NCBI RefSeq assembly: GCF_026967795.1
Contig: NZ_JAPVBH010000005.1
Location: 1-64,000 of the forward strand
Direction: 5' to 3'
Origin: Modestobacter sp. VKM Ac-2986
GTDB taxonomy: Bacteria > Actinomycetota > Actinomycetes > Mycobacteriales > Geodermatophilaceae
Length of the DNA stretch: 64,000 bases
Below, one piece after another: positions 57,465 through 64,000 of this stretch. Each line of letters starts with the position of its first letter. The stretch's first letter is position 1. Below the pieces are notes generated by a model. That model made no database searches. It was not told where the DNA came from and saw nothing but the letters and a program-made list of their open reading frames with translations. The translations under genes were made by a program, and so were the position numbers.

Positions 57465-58426
57465 AGGTCCTGCTCTGGCACGTGCACGGCTCGTGGACGA
57501 CGTCCTTCGTCCAGGGCGCGCACGAGTACCTGCTCCCCGTGGTGCCCGACCGTGGGCCCGACGGCCTCGGCCGGGCCCGCACCTGGGACTGGCCGGCGTC
57601 GGTGCGGGAGGTGACGCCGGAGCAGCTGCGCGCGGAGCAGCCCGACGTCGTCGTCCTCCAGCGCACCCGCGACCTGGAGCTCGTGCGGGAGTGGCTGGGC
57701 CGCGAGCCCGGCCGCGACCTGCCCGCGGTGTTCCTGGAGCACAACGCCCCCGACGGGTCGGTGCCGAACACGGCGCACCCGCTGGCCGACCAGCGCGAGA
57801 TCCCGATCGCGCACGTCACCTACTTCAACCAGCTCTTCTACGACAACGGGGTCGCGCCGACCACGGTGATCGAGCACGGCATCGTCGACCCCGGCGAGCG
57901 CTACACCGGTGAGCTCGCCCGGGCCGGCGTGGTGGTCAACGAGCCGGTCCGCCGCGGCCGGTACACCGGCGGCGACCTGCTGCCGCTGCTGAGCCGGGCC
58001 GCCCCGCTCGACGTCTTCGGCATGGGCCTGACCGGCCTGCACGAGCGCTACGACCTCGACCCCGCGCGGGTCGGGCTGTACGACGACCCGCCGCAGGCGG
58101 CGATGCACGACGAGCTGGCCCGCCGCCGGGTCTACGTGCACCCGGTGCGCTGGACGTCGCTGGGCCTGTCGCTGCTGGAGGCCATGCACCTGGGCATGCC
58201 GGTCGTCGGGCTGGCCACCACCGAGGCCGTCGAGGCGGTCCCGGCCGAGGCCGGCGTGCTGTCGACCAACCCCGAGGTGCTGGCCCGGGCGCTGGAGCGG
58301 TTCGTGCACGAGCCGGACGCCGCCCGGCTGGCCGGCAAGGCCGCCCGCGCCGCCGCGCTGGGCCGCTACGGGCTGGACCGCTTCCTCACCGACTGGGACG
58401 CTCTGCTCGCCGAGGTGACCCGGTGA
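57461..58426 (+). CDS. GT-B glycosyltransferase (GT4-like)
   Basis: A 321-residue protein: VKVLLWHVHGSWTTSFVQGA at the start, FLEHNAPDGSVPNTAHPLAD in the acceptor half, then YTGGDLLPLLSRAAPLDVFG. The retaining-GT signature RWTSLGLSLLEAMHLGMPVV is in the donor half. The GTG start at 57461 overlaps the previous stop (GTGA), and no other start is sensible. Donor unknown. Confidence 0.87.
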   Translation: MKVLLWHVHGSWTTSFVQGAHEYLLPVVPDRGPDGLGRARTWDWPASVREVTPEQLRAEQPDVVVLQRTRDLELVREWLGREPGRDLPAVFLEHNAPDGSVPNTAHPLADQREIPIAHVTYFNQLFYDNGVAPTTVIEHGIVDPGERYTGELARAGVVVNEPVRRGRYTGGDLLPLLSRAAPLDVFGMGLTGLHERYDLDPARVGLYDDPPQAAMHDELARRRVYVHPVRWTSLGLSLLEAMHLGMPVVGLATTEAVEAVPAEAGVLSTNPEVLARALERFVHEPDAARLAGKAARAAALGRYGLDRFLTDWDALLAEVTR

Positions 58427-59661
58427 CCGCCGACCTGGTGGAGGCCTACCGGCTCCGGATCAGCCTGGTCAGCGAGCACGCCAGCCCGCTCGCCGCGATC
58501 GGCGGGGTCGACGCCGGTGGGCAGAACGTGCACGTCGCGGCGCTGGCCGCGGGCCTGGCCACCCGCGGCCACGAGGTCACCGTGTACACCCGCCGGGACG
58601 ACGCCGCGCTGCCCGAGCGGGTGCGCACCGCCGACGGCTACGACGTCGTCCACGTGACCGCGGGGCCTCCCACCGTGCTGCCCAAGGACGACCTGCTCCA
58701 GCACATGGGCACCTTCGCCGACGTGCTCCGGGCCGCCTGGGTGCACCAGCCGCCGGACCTGGTGCACGCGCATTTCTGGATGAGCGGACTGGCCTCGGTG
58801 CAGGCCGCCGCGGGCCTGGGCATCCCGGTGCTGCAGACCTTCCACGCCCTCGGCTCGGTCAAGCGCCGGCACCAGGGCGACGCCGACACCTCGCCGGAGC
58901 AGCGCATCGAGCTCGAGCGCGGGCTGTGCGCCGACGTCGACCACGTCGTGGCCACCTGCACCGACGAGGTCCTCGAGCTCGGCCTGCTGGGCCTGACCGA
59001 CGACCGGGTCTCGATCGTGCCCTGCGGCGTCGACACCGCGGAGTTCACCCCACGCGGGCCGGTCGCCGAGCGCTCCGGCCGGCCGCGGCTGCTCGTGTTG
59101 GGCCGGCTGGTCGAGCGCAAGGGCCAGGAGGACGCCGTCCGGGCGCTGCCCGCGGTCCCCGGCGCCGAGCTGGTCGTCGTCGGCGGGCCGCAGAGCCACC
59201 TGCTCGACAGTGACCCGGAGGTGCAGCGCCTGCGCGCGATCGCCGACGAGCTGGGGGTCGGTGACCGGCTGGTGTTCACCGGCGCGGTGTCCCGGGCCGA
59301 CGTCCCGGGCTGGATCCGCTCCGCCGACGTCGTGCTCGCCGTGCCCTGGTACGAGCCGTTCGGCATCACCCCGCTGGAGGCGATGGCCTGCGGCCGCCCC
59401 GTGGTCGCCACCGCCGTCGGCGGGCTGGCCGACTCCGTCGCCGACGGCGTCACCGGCGACCTGGTGCCCCCGCGCGACCCCGCCGCCCTCGGTGCTGCGC
59501 TGGCGGCGCTGCTCGCCGACGACCAGCGCCGGGCCGGCTACGGCGCCGCCGGCGTGCAGCGCGCCCGCACCCGTTACCGCTGGTCCCGCGTCGTGGCCGA
59601 CACCGACGCCGTCTACCGCCAGGTCCTGGCAGTCCGCTCCCCTCTGGAGGTCGCTCGATGA
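58423..59661 (+). CDS. GT4 family glycosyltransferase
   Basis: A 412-residue retaining GT4 of the GT-B fold. SLVSEHASPLAAIGGVDAGG and QNVHVAALAAGLATRGHEVT hold the Gly-rich loop, VHAHFWMSGLASVQAAA and LVLGRLVERKGQEDAVRALP follow, and YEPFGITPLEAMACGRPVVA is the signature of the family. The layout resembles the MshA/sucrose-synthase group. Both ends overlap neighbours by 4 bases. Confidence 0.92.
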   Translation: MTADLVEAYRLRISLVSEHASPLAAIGGVDAGGQNVHVAALAAGLATRGHEVTVYTRRDDAALPERVRTADGYDVVHVTAGPPTVLPKDDLLQHMGTFADVLRAAWVHQPPDLVHAHFWMSGLASVQAAAGLGIPVLQTFHALGSVKRRHQGDADTSPEQRIELERGLCADVDHVVATCTDEVLELGLLGLTDDRVSIVPCGVDTAEFTPRGPVAERSGRPRLLVLGRLVERKGQEDAVRALPAVPGAELVVVGGPQSHLLDSDPEVQRLRAIADELGVGDRLVFTGAVSRADVPGWIRSADVVLAVPWYEPFGITPLEAMACGRPVVATAVGGLADSVADGVTGDLVPPRDPAALGAALAALLADDQRRAGYGAAGVQRARTRYRWSRVVADTDAVYRQVLAVRSPLEVAR

Positions 59662-60326
59662 CCGTCACCCCGTCCCGCTCCAGCGAGGTGGTGTCGCCGG
59701 ACACCTGCACGCACCTCACCGGGCACGACCACGTCACCTCGCTGACCGCCGCGCTGGGCAGCCTCACCGCCCAGGTCGAGGTCCTCGACCGCTGGGGCCG
59801 GATGCTGGCCGACGTGCTCACCGGCGAGGGCCGCGGCCGGCTGCTCGCGGCCGGCAACGGCGGCAGCGCCGCCCAGGCCCAGCACCTCACCGCCGAGCTG
59901 GTCGGCCGGTACCGCGCCGACCGCCCGCCGTTCTCCGCGATCTGCCTGACCGCCGAGACGTCCTCGCTGACCGCGATCGCCAACGACTACGCGGCCGACG
60001 AGCTGTTCGCCCGCCAGGTCGAGGCGCACGGCCGCCCGGGGGACGTGCTGGTGCTCCTGTCGACGTCGGGCCGCAGCCCCAACGCCGTCGCCGCAGCCCG
60101 CCGGGCCCGCGACTGCGGCGTCACCGTGCTGGCCATGACCGGGCCGGGCCCGAACCCGCTGGCCGCGGCCGCCGACGACGCCGTCTGCATCGACTCCGAG
60201 TGGACGGCGACGGTGCAGGAGTGCCACCTGGTCGCCCTGCACCTGCTCTGCGCCGCCTTCGACGCCGCGGTGCTGGCCGAGTCGCCGCGGGTGTCCACCA
60301 CCCACCACGTGGAGGTCGTCCCGTGA
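59658..60326 (+). CDS. gmhA: Phosphoheptose isomerase-like SIS-domain protein (GmhA)
   Basis: A 222-residue protein with one SIS domain: LLAAGNGGSAAQAQHLTAEL, FSAICLTAETSSLTAIANDY, VLVLLSTSGRSPNAVAAARR and the catalytic-region WTATVQECHLVALHLL. It should convert sedoheptulose 7-phosphate to D-glycero-D-manno-heptose 7-phosphate, the first step of the pathway. A neighbouring HldE-like gene and a GmhB-like domain in the same operon strengthen this over other SIS functions. Start ATG 59658 overlaps the GT4 stop (ATGA). Confidence 0.9.
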   Translation: MTVTPSRSSEVVSPDTCTHLTGHDHVTSLTAALGSLTAQVEVLDRWGRMLADVLTGEGRGRLLAAGNGGSAAQAQHLTAELVGRYRADRPPFSAICLTAETSSLTAIANDYAADELFARQVEAHGRPGDVLVLLSTSGRSPNAVAAARRARDCGVTVLAMTGPGPNPLAAAADDAVCIDSEWTATVQECHLVALHLLCAAFDAAVLAESPRVSTTHHVEVVP

Positions 60327-61729
60327 TCGTCGTCGTCGGTGACGCCCTGCTCGACGTCGACCTGGTCGGCACCGCCTCGCGGCTCACCCCCGACGCGCCG
60401 GTGCCGGTGATCGACGACGCGGTTATCCACGAGCGCCCCGGTGGTGCCGCGCTCGCCGCCGTCCTGGCCGCCTCCTCCGGCGAGGAGGTCACGCTGGTGG
60501 CCCCGTTCGGCGACGACGAGGGCGCCGACCGGCTGCGGGCGCTGCTCGCCGGCCGGGTGCAGCTGATCGAGATCCCGGCCAGCAGCCCGACCGCGGTCAA
60601 GCAGCGCATCCGGGTCGGTGACCACTCCGTGGCCCGGCTCGACACCGGGGGAGCGACGACGACCTTCGGCGCGCTGCCCGCCGCCGCGGTCGAGGCGATC
60701 GCGACTGCGTCCGCCGTGCTCGTCGCCGACTACGGCCGCGGGACGACGTCGGCCCCCGACGTGCGTGCCGCCCTGGCCGCCGCCCGCGGCCCGGTGGTCT
60801 GGGACCCGCACCCGCGCGGTGCCGACCCGGTGCCCTCGACCCGGCTGGTCACCCCCAACGGGTCGGAGGCCGCCCGCGTCACCCCCGAGGTCACCGGCAG
60901 CGGCCTGGCCGCGGTCGGCGCGCGGGCCGAGGCGCTCATCCGGGCCTGGGGCGTCGGCGCGGTCGCGGTCACCCTCGGCGCCCGCGGCGCGCTGCTGTCC
61001 TACGGGGAGGGCGCGCCGATGGTCGTGCCGGCCACCCCGGTCACCGGCGGCGACCCGTGCGGCGCCGGCGACTCCTTCGCCGCCGCGGTCACCGTCGCCC
61101 TCGCCGGGGGTGCCGTCACCGGTGAGGCCGTCACCGCCGCCGTCGCGGCCGCCGGCGCCTTCGTCGGCCGCGGTGGCGCCACCGCCTGGGACGCCGCGCC
61201 GGCCACCGCCGAGCCCACCGCCCCCGACGTCGACGCGCTGCTGGCCCGGGTGCGCGCCGCGGGTGGCACCGTCGTGGCCACCGGCGGCTGCTTCGACCTG
61301 CTGCACGCCGGGCACGTCGCCACGCTGCGGGCCGCCCGCGGGCTGGGCGACTGCCTGGTCGTCTGCATCAACTCCGACGACTCGGTGCGCCGGCTCAAGG
61401 GCCCGACCCGCCCGCTGGTGAGCGCCCCCGACCGGGCCCGGGTGCTGGAGGCGCTGGAGTTCGTCGACGCCGTCGTCGTCTTCGGCGAGGACACCCCCTC
61501 GGCTGTCCTGGAGCAGCTGCGCCCGGACGTGTGGGCCAAGGGCGGCGACTACGCCGGCGCCGACCTGCCCGAGTCCGCCGTCCTGCGCACCTGGGGAGGC
61601 CAGGCCGTCGTCCTGCCCTACCTGGACGGCCACTCGACCACCGCCCTGGTCGAGCGCTCCCGGACGAAGGACCCCGTTCCCCCCACGACTCGCAGGCTCG
61701 CCGCGGGCCCCGGAACGGGGCCGTGCTGA
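60323..61729 (+). CDS. hldE: Bifunctional heptose kinase / nucleotidyltransferase (HldE/RfaE-like)
   Basis: A 468-residue protein. Residues 1-305 are a PfkB-type kinase: VVGDALLDVDLVGTASRL, PGGAALAAVLAA, and GGDPCGAGDSFAAAVTVAL with the catalytic Asp. Residues about 315-445 are a cytidylyltransferase-type domain: ATGGCFDLLHAGHVATLRAA, VVCINSDDSVRRLKGPTRPL and VWAKGGDY. It would phosphorylate heptose 7-phosphate at C1 and later transfer AMP, giving ADP-heptose. The last 21 or so residues come from a repeat element that supplies the stop codon; the native end is probably near ALVERSR. GTG start overlaps gmhA. Confidence 0.9.
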   Translation: MIVVVGDALLDVDLVGTASRLTPDAPVPVIDDAVIHERPGGAALAAVLAASSGEEVTLVAPFGDDEGADRLRALLAGRVQLIEIPASSPTAVKQRIRVGDHSVARLDTGGATTTFGALPAAAVEAIATASAVLVADYGRGTTSAPDVRAALAAARGPVVWDPHPRGADPVPSTRLVTPNGSEAARVTPEVTGSGLAAVGARAEALIRAWGVGAVAVTLGARGALLSYGEGAPMVVPATPVTGGDPCGAGDSFAAAVTVALAGGAVTGEAVTAAVAAAGAFVGRGGATAWDAAPATAEPTAPDVDALLARVRAAGGTVVATGGCFDLLHAGHVATLRAARGLGDCLVVCINSDDSVRRLKGPTRPLVSAPDRARVLEALEFVDAVVVFGEDTPSAVLEQLRPDVWAKGGDYAGADLPESAVLRTWGGQAVVLPYLDGHSTTALVERSRTKDPVPPTTRRLAAGPGTGPC

Positions 61730-61792
61730 AGGACCCCGCTGCCCCCCACGACTCGCACGCTCGCCGCGGGCCCCTGCAGCGGGGCCGCACTG
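61667..61792 (+). repeat. Two tandem 62/64-bp hairpin repeats spanning the hldE/GT9 junction
   Basis: Both units begin AAGGACCCCG, share CCCCCCACGACTCGCA and CTCGCCGCGGGCCCC, and end GGGGCC. Each folds into a hairpin: CCCCGTTCC/GGAACGGGG in unit 1 and CCCCGCTGC/GCAGCGGGG in unit 2. The stem sequences differ but remain paired, like a dispersed REP element. They encode the HldE tail and the first residues of the next GT9. Confidence 0.8.
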
Positions 61793-62697
61793 CGGTCGTG
61801 CTGCGGCCGCTGGGGCTGGGGGACCTGCTCACCGGGGTGCCGGCGATCCGGGGGATCCGGGCTGCGGTGCCCGGCCACCGGCTGGTGCTCGCGACGACGC
61901 GGGCGCTGGAGCCGCTGGCCGCGCTGATCGACGCCGTCGACGAGGTGCTGCCCGCCGTCGAGCTCGAGCCGCTGGACTGGTCCGGTCCGCCGCCCGAGCT
62001 CGCCGTCGACCTGCACGGCAAGGGCCCCGCCTCGCACGTGGTCGTCGCCGGCCTGCACCCGCAGCGGTTGCTCACCTTCGACAGCCCCGGCTACCCCGGG
62101 CCCACCTGGTACGCCGACGAGCACGAGGTGCGGCGTTGGTGCCGGCTGGTCGACGAGGGGCTGGGCGTCACCTGCGACCCCGACGCCCTGGACCTGCGCG
62201 TCCCCGACGTCGATCCGCCCGTGCGCGGCGCCGCGGTCGTCCACCCCGGGGCGGCGTTCCCCGGGCGGCGCTGGCCGGTCGAGCGGTTCGCCGCCGTGGC
62301 CCGGCACCTGCGCGCGCAGGGGCACGACGTGCGGGTCACCGGCGGCCCGGCCGAGGTCGAGCTCGCCCGGGCGGTCGCCGCCGGGGCCGGACTGGGCGAC
62401 GACGCGGTGCTCGCCGGGCGCACCACCTCCCTCGAGCTGGCCGCAGTGGTCGCCGCGGCGTCCGTCGTCGTCTGCGGCGACACCGGGGTGGCCCACCTGG
62501 CCACGGCCTACCGGCGTCCCTCGGTGGTGCTGTTCGGCCCGGTGTCACCCGCGCTGTGGGGCCCGCCGCCGCGCCCGCAGCACGTCGTCCTGTGGCACGG
62601 CGACGGCGCCGGCGACCCGTGGGGCACCGAGCTGGACCCGGCCCTCGCGGAGGTCACCGTCGCCGAGGTCACCACCGCCCTCGACGCGCTGCTGTAG
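61723..62697 (+). CDS. GT9 family glycosyltransferase (heptosyltransferase-like), second copy
   Basis: About 324 residues. Start region TAVVLRPLGLGDLLTGVPAI, then VVHPGAAFPGRRWPVERFAA and VVVCGDTGVAHLATAYRRPS, the GT9 nucleotide-sugar site. The C-terminus closes with LFGPVSPALWGPP. The start is uncertain because a repeat covers it. GTG 61723 (overlapping the hldE stop) keeps the first beta strand and gives a normal length but includes about 25 repeat-encoded residues. GTG 61798 would start inside the first strand. Likely a second heptose transfer. Confidence 0.88.
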   Translation: MLKDPAAPHDSHARRGPLQRGRTAVVLRPLGLGDLLTGVPAIRGIRAAVPGHRLVLATTRALEPLAALIDAVDEVLPAVELEPLDWSGPPPELAVDLHGKGPASHVVVAGLHPQRLLTFDSPGYPGPTWYADEHEVRRWCRLVDEGLGVTCDPDALDLRVPDVDPPVRGAAVVHPGAAFPGRRWPVERFAAVARHLRAQGHDVRVTGGPAEVELARAVAAGAGLGDDAVLAGRTTSLELAAVVAAASVVVCGDTGVAHLATAYRRPSVVLFGPVSPALWGPPPRPQHVVLWHGDGAGDPWGTELDPALAEVTVAEVTTALDALL

Positions 62698-62738
62698 TGG
62701 AGTCCCAGGGCGCCAGAAGTGCACCCTGGGGACTCCAC
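62697..62738. terminator. Hairpin between the heptose operon and the vWA gene
   Basis: GTGGAGTCCCAGGG pairs with CCCTGGGGACTCCAC with one bulged G and a 13-base loop. It lies between convergent stop codons (62697 and 62744). Confidence 0.8.
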
Positions 62739-62743
62739 GAGCC

Positions 62744-64000
62744 TCAGCCCCGGCGGCGGATCGCGTCGAAGAGCACGCCCTGCAGGTCCTCGGGGTCCAG
62801 GCACGGGTAGGCCGCGCCCCCGGTCGCCTGGCCGATCTGCTCCAGCGCGCTGAGGTCGGCGTCCGGGCCCAGCGCGATCCCGACGACCTTGACCGGGCGC
62901 GCCGGGTCCGCCTCGGCGCGCAGCGTGTCCAGCAGCGGACCGAGGTCGATGCCGGCCTCGTCGTCGTCGTCCTCGCCGTCGGTGATCAGCACGACCGTGT
63001 TGACCGACCCCGGGTCGTAGGCCTCGCGGGCGGCCCGCACCGCGGCCAGCGTCGTGTCGTACAGGCCGGTGCCACCGGGGTCGAGGATCGAGGGCAGGGT
63101 GTCGAACTGCTCGTCGATCAGCTGACGGTGGGTCTTCCCGCCCCCGACGTCGGTGGCGAAGGTGCGCAGCGGGGCCAGCTCGACCCAGTCGCGGTCACCG
63201 TCCAGCCGGTGGGCGAAGGCCCAGACGCCACCCGAGTGGGAGTCCGGCAGCAGGGTCAGCGCGCTCTTGCCGGCGTCGCGGGCGAGCGTGGCCCGCGTGC
63301 CGTCCCCGGCGGCGGCCTCCATCGAGGTGGAGACGTCCATGACGGTCAGCAGCCGGGACGGCGTGGCCAGGCTGGCGAGCCGGCCCAGCAGCGCCTGGAC
63401 GGCGGCCGGGTCGAGCGCCACCTGCTGGGGGGCCGCCTCCTGCACGCCGGTGCCGGTGCCGGCACCGGCCGGGGAGCCGCCCTGCTGGTCCCGGAACCCG
63501 GCGGCGCGCGCCTGCTCGCCGGCCGTGCCCGCGGTCAGCGCCTGGACGACGGCGTCGACCGCGCGCCGCTGGCCGTCGTCACCCACCGGCAGCCGCAGCA
63601 CCGGGTAGTCCAGCGACGGGGAGCCCTCGCGGGGGTAGACCGCGACCAGGGCGTCGGAGCCGGCGGCCTGGTTGGCGGCGAGCACCTCCTGCTCGCTGAC
63701 CGGGACCAGCGGGGCGTCGGCGCCGCCCGCGGTGCCGGCGGCCAGGCCGTCGGCCACGGTCGGGACGTCCCCGCGGCCGGCGGCCAGCACGGCCTCGACG
63801 ACGGCGTTGTCGGCGGCCTCACCGCCACCGAGGGACTGCCGCACGGCGGCCAGGACCGAGACGCCCTCGGCGCTCGCGGCCAGGTCGGGCACGGCGAGCG
63901 GGCGGTCGGTGGTCAGCGCCTCGCCCCAGGTGGGCGGGGTCGTCGTCCAGCCCAGCTGGTCGGCGGCGGCGCGGCTGGTGGCCAGCACGAGCGGCGAGGT
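62744..64000 (-). CDS. Substrate-binding-like protein with C-terminal von Willebrand A domain (partial)
   Basis: The frame is open past the window edge, so the start lies outside. About 418 residues are visible. The N-terminal part resembles an extracellular solute-binding fold (QLGWTTTPPTWGEALTTDRP). A Gly/Ala/Gln linker follows, then a vWA domain with the MIDAS motif DVSTSM, a later TGLYDTT threonine and ITDGEDDDD. Such substrate-binding/vWA fusions are usually secreted lipoproteins of actinobacteria with metal-dependent binding, and ligand unknown. Residue numbering cannot be given because of truncation. Confidence 0.8.
   Translation of the reverse strand, partial: TSPLVLATSRAAADQLGWTTTPPTWGEALTTDRPLAVPDLAASAEGVSVLAAVRQSLGGGEAADNAVVEAVLAAGRGDVPTVADGLAAGTAGGADAPLVPVSEQEVLAANQAAGSDALVAVYPREGSPSLDYPVLRLPVGDDGQRRAVDAVVQALTAGTAGEQARAAGFRDQQGGSPAGAGTGTGVQEAAPQQVALDPAAVQALLGRLASLATPSRLLTVMDVSTSMEAAAGDGTRATLARDAGKSALTLLPDSHSGGVWAFAHRLDGDRDWVELAPLRTFATDVGGGKTHRQLIDEQFDTLPSILDPGGTGLYDTTLAAVRAAREAYDPGSVNTVVLITDGEDDDDEAGIDLGPLLDTLRAEADPARPVKVVGIALGPDADLSALEQIGQATGGAAYPCLDPEDLQGVLFDAIRRRG

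Noticed and set aside
1-64000. CRISPR arrays, insertion sequences, integrases, rRNA
   Set aside because: No regularly spaced repeats with spacers, no transposase or integrase motif, and no rRNA segment was seen. The only multi-copy elements are gene paralogues, in-gene tandem repeats and the hairpin repeat at 61667-61792.

Overview
The window is very GC-rich (mostly above 70%), with GTG starts, 4-base ATGA/GTGA gene overlaps and T-tract-less hairpin terminators. These traits and the protein families point to an actinobacterium, most likely in or near the Geodermatophilaceae (Blastococcus/Modestobacter/Geodermatophilus). The family placement is inferred from gene content; no marker gene is present. 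I see no CRISPR array, insertion sequence or prophage.

Positions 1-42,700 hold a large exopolysaccharide (EPS) or surface-glycan locus. It contains a GalE-type epimerase, a WcaJ-type initiating sugar-1-phosphate transferase, UDP-glucose dehydrogenase, two Wzx-like flippases (4796, 32642), a polytopic GT-C or polymerase-like protein (24922), an acyltransferase-3, about nine glycosyltransferases (GT2 and GT4), two tandem secreted GH16 glycanases (19883, 21291), a secreted alpha/beta hydrolase, a PIG-L deacetylase, a TupA-like ATP-grasp protein, and two PAPS-metabolism genes (cysQ-like 8755, cysC-like 38352). Two stand-alone adenylation-carrier-thioesterase synthetases (15714, 28478) lie inside this glycan locus, and neither has the aspartate expected for amino-acid activation. 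Much of the locus is built from internal paralogues: three near-identical GT2 genes, two GT4, two longer GT2, two flippases, two synthetases. Two of the GT2 genes share a conserved leader whose predicted stem shows a compensatory base change and can form a pseudoknot.

Positions 42,600-54,900 are mixed housekeeping and accessory genes: a PHP-domain protein, a DoxX-like protein, a lower-GC pair of exported proteins (about 45,300-46,200), a PAP2/diacylglycerol-kinase fusion, a CGNR regulator divergent from an MFS exporter around a near-perfect 13+13 bp palindrome, tRNA-Ser(GCT) and tRNA-Arg(ACG), an MSMEG_0570-like protein, a Usp protein, an FMN-dependent alpha-hydroxy-acid oxidase, a secreted Pro/Thr-rich protein and a MarR regulator.

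Positions 54,952-62,697 form a tight seven-gene operon for heptose-containing glycan synthesis: GT2-GmhB-like fusion, GT9, two GT4, GmhA-like isomerase, HldE-like kinase/nucleotidyltransferase, GT9. Nearly every junction overlaps by 4 bases. At the last junction, two tandem hairpin repeats encode the end of one protein and the start of the next. The window ends inside a von Willebrand A-domain protein on the minus strand.
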